NCBI GenBank assembly: GCA_031763025.1
Contig: JASSKH010000021.1
Span: forward strand, 3,162,001-3,226,000
Source of the DNA: Macrocystis pyrifera
Lineage: Eukaryota; Sar; Phaeophyceae; Laminariales; Laminariaceae
Direction of reading: 5' to 3'
DNA: 64,000 bases
This document shows, piece after piece, positions 34,705-47,000 of the stretch. Made by a program: the position numbers and the translations under genes. Position 1 is the stretch's first letter, and every line of letters begins with the position of its first letter. The notes below the pieces were generated by a model, which saw only the letters and a program-made list of their open reading frames with translations, did not search any database and was not told the origin of the DNA.

Positions 34705-36150
34705 GTAACGCAGCAGCGAAGAACACGTTGAACAGCAGCAACGGTGATAACACGCAGCCTTGTCGCAGCGCCTGCGTGACTTCAAACCATTCCGAGAGCT
34801 CGCCGTTATCCGTTCGGACGCGAGCCCGCATGCGGTCGTGGAAATTGCGAGTGATAGTATGCAGCTTGATTGGTACGGCGTGTGCGTACCTTCCACAACA
34901 GCCCTGGGTCGACCGAGTCGTACGCTTTCTTCGATAAATCACATGTAAAGGGAGGTTTTCCTCTGTCGTTCGAGCTGTTGCAACCTGCGCAACATATCGA
35001 TCGTTGATGGTGCGGGGCAGAAGCCGCTGTGTTTGTCCAGGAGTAATCCCTTGGTCTCGCAGGGGGGTGCCCGGCATGCCATGGGTAATACAAAGACAAC
35101 CCCTGCGTCTACCGCCACGGCACTACATGGCAACCCCACGGCATGTCATGGAAACCCCCACGGCACCCCAACGTCCGCGGCATCTAGGTTAGGATTAGGA
35201 TTGGGTTAGGGTGAGGGTTCCATGGTATGCCGGGGAGGTCCGTGGAAGGTTCCGTGGTATGCCGTGAAAGATATCGTGGAAGGTTTGCCGCAGGTGGTGC
35301 CACGGCATGCCACACCATGTCGCGAAAAAAAGGACAATAACGTACATCTTGATCATCGCATCTTGCCATTGCTGGGGGACTTTGCATATTCTACCCAAAC
35401 ATTGACAAGGATGTTGTGAAGGCATTGGACGATTGCGGGGTGGTCGATTCTTAGAATATCGGGCGGGAAGCCATCTGGCCCAACACCTTTCCAATTAGGC
35501 ACGCCGTGAAGTGCTTCCATCATCTCGGCCATAGATGGTTCATCTCCGAGGGACAGTTGGAGCGTTCGCGGTGGCAGGAGGTCAATAATCATGGGATCGA
35601 AGTTCAGCGATTTCGTGTTCAAGAGTTTGTGGTAGAACCTTCACGTATTCGCACCTTATCCCGCAACAGCGTGCCATCATCGTCCCTAACAAACTGCTCG
35701 ATCTTCGTTTTAGTACATTTCAATCCCACCGTAAGTTTTTGGTGCTACAGTAATATAATCTTCTGCGGTCATTGTTCGCTAACAGTCGTTCGGTTTCGGC
35801 GAGGTACTCTTCGAAGTACGCACGCAATCGATCTCCTTCTGCTGGTTCGCACACTCAAATCTCAGTGCCTTTTACGCGTTTCTATCCCGGGGGTGGGTGG
35901 GCACGCAAGAGTTGTCGTGCATCCTCCTTCGCTGTCAATTCTCAATCTAAAATCGGCCAACGTTTCGGCAGACTCACACCATCCATGACTGCGGTGGCGA
36001 CATGGAGGGGGGGGGGTACTTCTTTTTCGGCCGCATCAATAATAATAGCCGTGGTGAAAACCCATGCCAGACGCCTTACGGGGGCTAAAGATTAGCTGGT
36101 TGAGAGTGCGAACGACCCACGCGGCTACTGGTTGACGACACTTTTCATCG
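34705..36150 (-). mobile_element. LINE copy c: internal fragment with an insertion, minus strand
   Basis: 34705-35062 corresponds to the RT core ([36 protein letters not shown]) and 35330-36150 to the segment from the start of RT back into the region after the endonuclease. The two parts are separated by the repeat at 35063-35329, which replaces about 110 bp of LINE sequence. Both LINE ends are missing and the frame is broken. Confidence 0.8.
35063..35329. repeat. insertion with CCACGGCAT / ATGCCGTGG inverted motifs and a telomere-like core
   Basis: The left half repeats CCACGGCAT-type words and the right half their reverse complements (GGTATGCCGTGG), so the insert is an imperfect palindrome. 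The centre, at 35187-35219, reads GGTTAGGATTAGGATTGGG followed by TTAGGGTGAGGGTT, i.e. degenerate TTAGGG units. Origin unknown. Confidence 0.75.
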
Positions 36151-36221
36151 AACATCAAAGCTACCGGCAGAACACTTGGTGACATGGCCATGCACTATGC
36201 TTTAATAATTTATCCGTACCT

Positions 36222-39200
36222 CTTGTTCTTGTTGTTTTCTTCACATTAAACCGTTCTTTCTACTCGTCGACATCCAGCACAACCAGTGTCCGTGCCGATT
36301 CGTCAATCCCAGAAGAGATATAAGTTCTGTTGCCTGTAGTCACAAAGGTACGCGACAGAGATACCACGTTGCCACGTATGCAGTGAGCACCTTGGGCAAT
36401 GCAATGCCATGTCATCATACTGCATATGACAGGCACCACATATGCATTCCATGAAAAAGAGAAACGAAACGAAACAAAGAGAAACACAAAAAAAAACAGA
36501 GAAGACAATTCGAAAAAGAAAAAGAAACAAGGAAAAAATATAAGACACAAACCATCGTGCCCCCCCGCAGGGCATCTGGCAGACACTTGAAAAGAACGGG
36601 CTGAAAAAAAGGAAGAAAAAGAAGTAAAACACCACTATTAATAGTCGTCATTAACAGAGTAAGAGTAAGAACCAAGGGAAAATAACAGGCAAACCAACGC
36701 ACAAAGCATCCTCCAGGTAGCGGCAGCAGTTTATGGTACGAGTAGCACAGCCAGGGTCTCCCTGCTAAATCGCCTGGTACCTTGCTACCCTGTCTGCCGC
36801 CCCCGTCCAGCGTTTGTCAACTATGCCCGGCCCCTCGGCGTCAGACAATACGAAACAAGCAAAACAAGCTCGTCATCCACCCACGCCACACGACTCCTTC
36901 AATAAGGCTTATCTATCGGAGAAAGGAAGACAAAGAAATAAAATGAAAATCACATAGGGTCAGCGTAAAAAGAAGAAAGTAAAAGGAAATAAAAAAAAAT
37001 AAAAACAATATGAAGACGAAGGAAGACCACGTTCGAACCAGCTGCACCAGTTGGTGGCACGAGTAGTATACGCATGTTCTACTTCGTAGTCTGCCCGTTA
37101 CCTTGCTACCCTGTCTGCCATCTCCATCCTACTTTCGTCCACTGCAGTTTCCCTTCCCCCCCCCTTTCCGCATTCCCTTGGTCGGGTTTCTGCCACTCTT
37201 CTTGTTGTCCCCCCTCCCCCCATTCCCTTGGACACCACACACGGCGGGTGCGCGGCGCTGCCTACTCAGCTCAGCCTCAGCCTCGTGCCACCTCATCATA
37301 AACCGTTCGCCTGCTTCGAGGATCCCCCGATGCCACTTCCCCACCCATTTTGTAGCAGTGGACCACAGCCCGGTCTCAACTCCAAACACGAAGAGGGCAA
37401 GTTCCGTTGACCTTTCGGTGGCTCGGGACTTCCTAAGGTCTTCGACTACGCATATGTTCAAGTCTTAAAGTGTCCGCCAGGTCTCGGGTTCTCCTCAACA
37501 ACCATCGGCTTGAACATTGCCCGACTGGGTAATCGATCCTTGCTTTGCCGTGCCACCCCCCTCGCGAAGAAGAGCCACCGTTTGCGGATGGTCGTTTCGA
37601 TGCTCTCGCGACGTGTCATCTTGACGGCCTTCGCGTAGGAGATGGTGGTATGGTCAGTGCGAAGTCGGCGCTGGAAGCCAATGACTCGCAACAAGAATTG
37701 GTGGTAAGCCGTTCGAAGCTTGGCAAAGTGTTCTACTCTAAGGTCCACGTCACACACCCGTACAGCAGGGTCTTAATCACCTCGGGCCTCAGCATTCAGA
37801 CTTCCAGGTTAAGGGGGGCGGTCGTTCTATCATACAGGTCCGGGCCGACCATTCGAGGCATGCTCGCATGACACGGATCCGTCGGTTGATTTCGATCAGC
37901 GTTTTCGTGGATAAGGCCGCCAATGTAAAAGAACTGGGCCGTCTGCTTACACCTCTGGCCTGCTGCTTCAATGACGAGCGGTGGTGCGAGGGGTTTTCTG
38001 GTCTGGCATTTGTTGAAGCATTGTCTCTGTCTTCTTTTCCGACACCGTAAGGCCTGTTGCTTCGAAGACAGTCACGATGACTGTCATCATTTTCACGAGC
38101 CCTTCAGCCGACTTCGAGACAACCCCTGCGTCATCGGCGCATACAGCCCTTCGCACGAACGCCAACGGCCCCTGCTCGTCCGTTCCGACTATTCCAGCAT
38201 CACTGAGTTGAACCAAATCCTTTACGATGGCTTCGCCATGGCTAAATCGTACTAGTACGACGTGTAACGCAGCAGCGAGAATACGTTGAACAGTAACGGT
38301 GATAGCACACAAGCCTTTCCGCAGCCCCTGCGTGGCATCAAACCATTCCGAGTGCTCGCCGTCATCCGTACGCACGCGAGCCTGCATGCCATCGTAGAAA
38401 TTACGGATAACTCTCAGCATCTTGGTTGGTACGCCAAAACGTGTGAGTACCTCGCATAACAGCTCTCGGTCGACAGAGTCGTACGCTTTCTGCAGATCAA
38501 TGAAGCACGAGTACAGGGGGTCTTTCCTGTGTCGTCCAAGCTCTTGCAACCGGCGCACGACGAACGACATTTCAATCGTTAATCGTGCGGGGCGGAAGCC
38601 GCACTGTTCCTCCGGGAGTATTTCCTCAATCTCGCAGTAGTTGCTGAGGCGGGACGCGACGATTTTCAACAAAACTTTGCCTGTGTGGGCAACAAGCGAA
38701 ATAGCTCTGTAGTTGCAATCAGTTCGGTCCTTTTTTTGTGAAGGATCTTGATGATCGCATCTTTCCATTGCTGGGGGACTTCTCCTGTTACCCAAACATT
38801 GACAAGGATGTTGTGAAAGCACTGGGCGAATGCGGGGTGGTCGATTTTCAGGAGTTCGGCCGGGAGACCATCTGGCCCGACAGCTTTCCAATTAGACATC
38901 CCTTTAAGTGCTTCCGTCATCTCGTCCATGGATGGTTCATCTCCGAGCGGCAGATTAAGCGGTCGTGGTGGCATGAGGTGGATGATCGTGGGATCGAGTT
39001 TAAGCGATTTCGTGTTCAAGAGTTTGTGGTAAACCCCCCCCCCCACCGTTCCCGAATTCGGACCTTATCCCGCACCAGCGTGCCATCCTCGTCCCTAATG
39101 AACTGTTCGCTTCTCGCTTTAGTCCAATCCTACCGTACTCTTAAGGTGCTTGTACAAGCCCCTCTGTCGTTGTTCGCTAGGAGTCGTTCGGTTTCAGCGA

Positions 39201-40690
39201 GGGACGCTTCGAAGTACGCACGCAGTCCCGCGGCAATCACCTTCTGCAGGTTCGCACACGCAGATCTCAGTGTCTTCAACGCGGTTCTATCCCGAAGGTG
39301 GGCACGCAAGAATTGCCGTGCATCCTCTCTCGCTGTCCATACATATATGAGTGCGGTCAAGGTTCGGCAGACTCACACCATCCATGTCTGCGGTGGCGAC
39401 GTGGAGGGCGTGGTACCTCTTTTTCGATGGCAATAATAATAGCCGCAGTGAAAAATTCAACCACGCCAGACGTACTACGGGGCTGGTTAAGCTGGTTGAG
39501 TGTGGAGATGACCATCGCGACTATTTGTTCACGACACTTTTCATCGGACATAAAAAGCCGCCTGTCGATCTCTCGGCGTTTTGTCGGTCAACGTATTTCT
39601 CTGTTGGACGCAAATTGACTACTGAGTTGGACCTTGATATACAAGATGTTGTGGTCTGAGTCAGCCTTAGCTCGGACAGGAGGCTGTGGGACGACCTTAA
39701 CATCTTGTACTCTAAGGTCGATGGGCTTGACGGGTTAGGATGTAGTCGATCGGCTTACGGTCATTCGGGCTGGTGCCGTTGTGTGTATGCGAAATCCCAC
39801 CCTTGGGCGTGATGAAAAACGTGCTGGTGAGAGCTAACATGCAATTGGTGGCGAACGACAGGAGGAGTCGTTTGCCATTATCGTTACGAACATCACGTCC
39901 ATATGCTCCAAGCACTCTGGTTTCATCATCACCGCACCCTTCCATCTTCTGTCCAGTTCGCGCGTTGGCATCCATCAGTACAAACAGACACTCGTTCGTC
40001 GGGATCTTTTCCACCAAGTCCTCCAGCTTTAGTAACTACGTTTCAGTTTAACGTCCTTGGTACAATCCGTTAGAGAACATGCAACGGCGAAATAAACTGC
40101 CTCGCATTTGATAGCCAGCTCAAAGCGCATAGACATAAGCCGCTCGTCAATGAACTGATGAGTGTATACAGACTTACTGCACAACGATTCCTTGACAGCT
40201 AGACCTACTCCGTTCAGCCCTTGCCTGGCAGCTGTTTTTTCCTGACCTGAACAGAAAACGCGATACCTTGCCGCACGGAACGTCGTGCTGCCGGACCTCT
40301 GAGTTTCCTGCAGGCCAATGAAGTCACAGCCTAGTTGCCGTCCCTTCGCCAGTTCACGCTCGCCATGTCCGTAGCCGTTCTTCCCTTTTACAGCCAGGGT
40401 GCGCACATTGTACGACGCTACCGCCACCAGTGCCTACGGTTGTCTCTTGCGAGCCTCGCGTGCTGCTTTCTTTGCCAGCCGACGTGAGGCTCGTCCCCGC
40501 CTCCTTTTTTTTACGTTTGTTTTCATTTTTATTCTCTATGGAGAAAGTGGCTCTCCGTTTTATAGCCCGGTACGCGCCTTGGTTTCCGTTGGCTGGGTGC
40601 AGCCGTCCCAGCCAACGCCGCTTTCGTGCCTAGGCGTCGCGTGTGCCTCGAGACACGAGGGATGCATCAATAGGCTCTGTCTGGCCTCCA
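36222..40690 (-). mobile_element. LINE copy d: near full length, broken ORF, minus strand
   Basis: 3' end at 36222 after a short TTG-rich tail, 3' UTR to about 37060, then the whole ORF back to about 40640, but in many pieces: 37458-37757, 37968-38891 (RT core), 38666-39046, 39130-39360, 39712-40017 (endonuclease, MDANARTG) and 40029-40427 (endonuclease start, SYNVRTLAV, GLQETQ). It shares a specific deletion/substitution (CTTTAGTAACTACG near 40030) with copy g, which marks a subfamily distinct from copy f. Confidence 0.88.
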
Positions 40691-42294
40691 TTTGTGATTT
40701 TTCATAGAGTACATAAAAGTATTTAAGGGTCGTTCGGGATTGTAAGATAATACTCAAGCGGTGCTTATTTTTGTGACCGGGTTGAAAATTAAACCCAGTG
40801 TGAGCACCTACATTGTCGAGCTGGCGAACGAGGTCCACGGTGAGCACCGGGCTTCACGCGAGGCGGGCGACGGGGCTCACTGTGGAAGACAGGGAGGAAA
40901 GCTTTACCCGGACCGAACCGGTGGCGAGATGGTCGCGAGAGGGGCAGGCGGCGTACGAGGCTGAGAGACAAGCTCTGCCGTTTGATTTTTTCTTTTTTTC
41001 ATTTTTTCGTTTTGAACGGTGTAAGGTGTTCCAATCAGGTAGCAAAATATTATACGGAAAGGGGACGGGAATTTGTTTCTTCCAGAATTTTTTGGTTTTC
41101 ATTGTTTTTGCTATATTGCTGTCCCGTGCTGTGCTCTATCTTTCGTGAATACGAGTACACACACAGAGCATATCAAAAGAAGAAAATAAGTACCCTACCT
41201 GGGGTAGGTACGTACGTCCGACATGTGAGCGAGCGTAGCGGAAAACCGCCCGCGACGCAAAGCGTATGTGGCGTCCGAGCTGTTTTGTCCTGAAGGATGG
41301 CGGCGTGACTCTTGGCATTATCAAGACGCCAGTTGACAACTTCAGTACAGTCATGAAAAAACAATATTCAATCATGGACCTCTGTCCGCTTCGCATAATT
41401 TCATGTACTCTTGCCCCTTCCTGAGCAAGCGTAGCGGGCGGCGTAGGCCGCCCGCGGAGCAAAGCGCCTTGTATATTGTACCAGTATGTATGTATGTGCG
41501 GTACCTTACTCAGCCGGTCACAAAGTATTACGGCGCAACGTCGACCTCACGCAACTTTTTGGTACTTACGTTTACGGCGCATACCTTAAATTGATGGCCG
41601 CATGTCATCTGTTCATGATCAATATCTACTTACCGGTGCCCTATTTTATATTGTTTTAGGAGTGATCCCACACAAATTCCGCAAACAATATACTATGTAG
41701 TCTGTCCTAAAAGGTATGTGTGTGTTCTTCACGTTAGTGATGGGTGGAGCCAGCTGCTACTTCAAAACAGGTGTGCAGGATTTCATACGAGCATTATTGC
41801 GCTCTTGCGCCACTCCCCTCGGCACCTCCCGGAGGGGAACCTTGTATATATCATAGATGTTGGGGAAGCATGCGTGATAGATGTTATTCCTAAGGGGATG
41901 GAGGTCGAGGATGGTCGGGTTTCCTGGTGAACCCAGCTATCCCGCTAGCGTAATGCGCCGCTCGATCTTGCCATGAGGCGCGGGAGCAAAAGAAGAGATG
42001 TTGTTGTTCTTGTCATTGTCGTTCTAAAGGTTCCACTTTATTTGTAATTGAATTGTGAGGTTGACAAGGCAAGACTGAGGTCACGGGGGTTCTCATCCTT
42101 CTTCCCTGTGACCCTGGAAAACCATGCAAATATATTTTTATGAAACCCTTTCGGGAAAGCACCAAACCCACCGCATATGCCCCTTGGACCGTTTGCAGCT
42201 GCACATAAATCATATCAACCAACCAATCAGAATACATCAGACATTTTGGCGATTGTGAACAAATGTTAGACACCTTGCACAGATCAGATCACGC
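40691..42294. other. stretch between LINE d and the AGCT-rich repeat, no gene recognised
   Basis: Short open frames only. Two blocks near 41220-41290 and 41420-41470 share GAGCGTAGCGG/AAGCGTAGCGGG and CCGCCCGCG...CAAAGCG phrases, suggesting an old short duplication. Confidence 0.45.
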
Positions 42295-42645
42295 TGTAGC
42301 TCGAGCTAGCTCTTTCTTTAAGGAGGCAGCTCACTGGTGAGCTACGTGAGCCATACATGTTTTCTTGGCTTGAGCTATAGCAGGGTACCTCATCTGCACG
42401 TGTTTTCCAAGCTTGAGCTATAGAGGATAGTTCATCTGCACATACATGTCCAGAGTGAGCTATAGGAGTTACATGAGCTAGCTCATCTACCCCCGACATG
42501 ACCTATGGGAGCTATATGAGCTACACATGTTTTCCCCGGCTTGAGCTATAGCTCATCTGCACATGTTTTCAAAGCTGAGCAATAGGCGATAGCTCATCTG
42601 CACATGTTTGCAAAGCTTGAGCTGCAGGGGACAGATGAGCTACTG
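42295..42645. repeat. degenerate tandem repeat with GAGCTATAGCTC core
   Basis: About eight irregular units built from CTTGAGCTATAG, RTTCATCTGCACATG and TTTTCAAAG-like words, period roughly 45-60 bp (e.g. near 42370, 42412, 42470, 42541 and 42575). GAGCTATAGCTC and GAGCTAGCTC are self-complementary, so single strands could form many small hairpins. Confidence 0.75.
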
Positions 42646-43512
42646 CTGTTCATGGGCTGTATAACTGACCAATACAAATTACGTACCAGGTAGAATAGAA
42701 CGATATCAACACAAACAACCACATATTTTTTGTACGTACCAGGTACAGCAGTGCGTGATATGATATGAGATCGGATCTGCTTCTGTTCCGAAGATACTGT
42801 TGCGGCGGAGGGACGTGGAAGCAACCAAAAGTACGACGAGTCGAGGCATGCAGCCACGAGTCGTTGGGTGCAGAGTAGAGGCGGACTGCTCTGTGGGTGT
42901 GGGATGGGTGTTTCATTCAGCAGACGGAATCAGCCTGCTGAATGCAAAAAGCCTGACCGAGGTGTACAGCGCATGCAGCGCGTGGACCAACGTCGAGTGT
43001 GGACGCTACCCAGGCAAGGAAGAGAATACGTGCAAAACCTAAAAAGTGAACTAAATGACTAAAAACTAAAGGATTAAAGGCTAAACCGACTGTTCGCTTG
43101 CATTTACGCATCATTTCGCTCGCAATCGGGGTTTTTGGTCATCATTTCCTTCGCTCTCGCCTGAGCGAAGCCCTGGAGCCACTGGGACTGCCGAAGGGTA
43201 TGAGCTTGTCCGGGGTGTGAAATGTTATGTTTTACAGCCTCCCCATTCGCGGCACACTGTCATAATCATAGTGCCAATGCCGTACTACTGTGGGTATACA
43301 CTCATCCAAACCATAGGTGCTGTCGTGGCGGCACTGCAAGTAGTTTAGTGCCACCAATTCAGACACGAAAACACCAAAAACCATAAAACAGCTGCCTCCC
43401 TGCTAAAAACTCACCAAACTCATCGACTGTCCAAAAACTCAAATTCAATGCAAATTTCCAAACAGTACTGTACTGGCGTAAGCCTCAACAATCTCCCAAA
43501 CACTCAACTTCC
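42646..43512. other. stretch with no gene recognised
   Basis: Contains two closely spaced TACCAGGTA sites (42684-42692 and 42737-42745). No coding or RNA feature was recognised. Confidence 0.5.
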
Positions 43513-43561
43513 GAAACTACGGACGTCTGTCCGTGATAAAACTACGGACGTCTGTCCGTGA
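43513..43561. repeat. 24-bp direct duplication with internal palindrome
   Basis: AACTACGGACGTCTGTCCGT is present twice in tandem. Each copy holds ACGGAC-GTCT-GTCCGT, a 6-bp stem with a 4-nt loop. A second, looser duplication (TCAATAAAATTCAAAATATC and TCAATAAAGTTCAAAATATC) follows at about 43652-43710. Confidence 0.85.
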
Positions 43562-43972
43562 TATTCAAACGGTCATCAGTTGAAAACTACTACGCACGCA
43601 CAACTGCCTCCCGGCTGTGTGTGCACACGGTCCTTCGAATTAAAAAAAAGTCAATAAAATTCAAAATATCCGACTCCACGACATCAGTACTTTCAATAAA
43701 GTTCAAAATATCTCACTCCTCCAAGTCAGTATAATACCACCCGAATCTCTCGACGGCCCAAACCTAGATGTCTTCCTTATGAACCGACCACTAAAACTCC
43801 AATACATTGCACACCACAAAAAAAAATGAAACAAAACAGTACTAAACAATAAATCTATAGGTACGCGCACGGGCAGGAATACCATACTCATAACTCCTCC
43901 CTGCTGTACGTACGTGACCGTACTTTATGCAGTAACATCAACAACAGTAGTATTACCCAAACACTGCATAAC

Positions 43973-43987
43973 GGGGGGGGGGGGGGG
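43973..43987. repeat. poly-G tract, 15 bp
   Basis: Uninterrupted G run on the plus strand. The flanking ~330 bp up to LINE copy e shows nothing recognisable. Confidence 0.9.
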
Positions 43988-44071
43988 TACAAAACAAAAT
44001 AATCAAAAATTGAACAATAGACTATTAATCGAAGAAACGTTTCGCTATGGGTGGCTATTGCTGCCAACAAT

Positions 44072-47000
44072 ATGTGTGTGTGTGTGTGTTCTTCACATTA
44101 AACCGTTCTTCTACTCGTCGACATCCAGCAAGCCCAGTGTCCGTGCTGATTCTTCACCCTAGAAAGATACGAGCTCTGTGGTCACAGACTACGACACAGA
44201 GATAACACACCGTAATGCATTAATAGCCTACGTAATACCATGCCTTCGCACTAGGTGCGGCCGACACAACATACATACATACGCCAGCAACCAAAATACA
44301 CCATAAAGAAAGAGAAGCAACGAAAAAACCAAACCGAAAAAGAACAAGAAAAAGAAAAAGAAAAGGAGAAGAATCCCAAATGAATAAATAAAATGGGAAG
44401 CCAAAGCTCAGACACATACATACTTACCCCGAGCATGAGCCAAAAGGGACGTGCAAGGGGAAAGATACGAGAAGGAAAAAGGGGACTATGCATCCCGGTG
44501 AACACTTAACTAAGTAAAAAGAGCAATAGTGAGTGGGCCAAAATACGCTCGTCACCCACCCACTATGTAGTACTTCTTTCATAAGGATAGGAAGGGAAAA
44601 AAATCAAAATGCATACCGAACGGCCGCAGCAGTTGGCGGTACGAGTAGCAAAGAAACGTCCAACCTATTAGTCGGCCTGGTACCTTGCTACCCTATCTGC
44701 GGTCTCTCTGCTACTCTCTTCTACCGCGGTTTCCCTTCTACTCCTCCTGTTCCCCCCCCTGCCCCCATACACTTGTACGGTGTTCCCTCTACCCCTCCTG
44801 CTGTTACCCCTCCCCCCATTCCCTCTAACACTACCTGCAGCGGATGCACGGCGCTGTCTACTCAGCTTTGCCTCAGCCTCGTGCCACCTGCCCATGAACT
44901 GTTCAGCTGCTTCGAGGATTCCCCGGTACCACTTTCCCGTCTGTTTTGCTGCAGTGGGCCACAGTGCGGTCCCAACTCCAAAGACTAAGGGGGAGTCTTC
45001 CGTTGATCCCTCTGAGGCTTTGAACACTCTAAGGTCCTCAGCAATTGCCCTAGGCCAAGTCTTAGGCTGCCCGCCTGGTTTCGGGCTCCCCCCACCAGCG
45101 ATCGTCCCGAACATCAACCGACTGGGCAATCGCCCCTCGTGTTGCCGCACCACAGCCCCCGCAAAGAAGAGTCGCCGTTTACGGATGGTCGTTTCGATAC
45201 TTTCGCATCGTGTTATCCTGAGCGCCTTCGCATACGAGAGGGTGGTGTGGTCGGTGCGTAGTCGCCGCTGGAAACCAATGACTCGCAGAAGGACTTCGTG
45301 GTGGGCTGATCGAAGCTTGGCGAAGTGGTCCGCATTGAGGGTCCACGTCACGCAACCGTACAGCAAGGTCTCAAATCACCTCGGCCTTCAGCATCCGGAC
45401 TTTCAGACTAAGCGGTGCGTTCGTCCTATCGTACAGTTCCGGACCATACCGTTTGAGGCATGCCCGCATCAGACGGATTCGTCGCTCGATTTCGAAGGAG
45501 AGGTCAGCGTTCTCGTGGATAATTCCTCCTAGGTACAAAAACTGGGTCGTCTGTTTATACTTTTGGCCTGCAGCTTCGATCGCGAGCGGTGAGGTGGTAA
45601 ACGTCTGATCCGGTGTTCGTAGGAGCATCGTCTCTGTCTTCTTCTCGGATACCGTGAGACCTACTGCTTCGAAGACAGTCACGATGACTGTCATCATTCT
45701 CGCAAGGCCTGCCGCCGACTTCGAGACTATTCCTGCGTCGTCTGCATACAACATGCCCCACACAGCCCTTTGCACGCATGCCAACGGTTCCTCTTTTCCG
45801 ACAACCCTGTCCTCTTCGAGATGAACCAAATCCCTTACGATGCATTCGTCTTTGCTGAAGCGTACCAGCACGATGTGTATCGCAGCGGCGAAGAACACGT
45901 TGAACAGTAACGGCGATAGTACGCAGCCTTGCCGCAGTCCCTGGGTTACATTGAACCAGTCCGAGTGTTCACCGTCATCCGCACGCACGCGAGCCCGCAT
46001 GCCTTCGTGAAAATTGCGAATGATTGTGAGCATCTTGGTTGGTACACCAAGGCGTGTGAGTACCTCCCACAACAGTTCTCGGTCGACAGAGTCGTACGCT
46101 TTCTGCAAGTCGATAAAGCACATGTACAGGGGGATTTTCTACTGCCGCCCGAGCTGCTGCAACCGGCGCACGACAAACAGCATATCGACTGTTGACCGTG
46201 CGGGGCGGAAGCCACACTGTTCTTCAGGGAGTATATGCTCGGTCTCGCAGTAGCTGCTTAGACGGGACGCAACGATTTTCAGCAACACCTTGCCTGCGTG
46301 AGCAACAACCGAAATACCTCTGTAGTTGTTGCAATCAGTTCTATCCTTCTTTTTATGAAGGGTTTTTATGATCGCATCTTTCCATTGCTGGGGGACTTCT
46401 CCCGTTACCCAAACGTTAACAAGGATACTGTGAAAATACTGCACGAAAGCGGGGTGGTCAAGTTTCAGTACTTCGACCGGGAGACCATCTGGTCCAACGG
46501 CTTTCCAGTTTGACATACCCTTCACTGCTTCCATCATCTCGTCAATGGATGGTTCATTTCCAAGGGATAGTTTCAGCGGTCGTGGTGGCACTAGGTCGAT
46601 GATCGTGGGGTCAAGTTTCAGCGATTTCGTGTTCAATAGTTTGTGGTAGTGCCCCGCCCATCTTTCACGAATTCGCGCTTGATCTCGCAACAGCGTGCCA
46701 TCCTCGTCCATGATAAACTGTTCACTCCTCGCTTTCGTACCTTGCAACCCTACCGTACTCTTCAGGTGCTTGTAGAACCCTCGTTGATCGGAACTCGCGA
46801 GGAATTTCTCGGTTTCAGCGAGGTACTCTTCAAAATACGCATTGACTCCTGCGGCGACCACTTCCTGCAGATTCGCACAGGCGGATCTCAACTTCTTCCA
46901 CGCTGTACTATCTCGGGGGTAGACACGCAGGAGCTGTCTCGCATCCTCCCTCGCTGTCCATGCTACTTTGAAAGCGGCCACCGTTTCGGGGGTCTCACAC

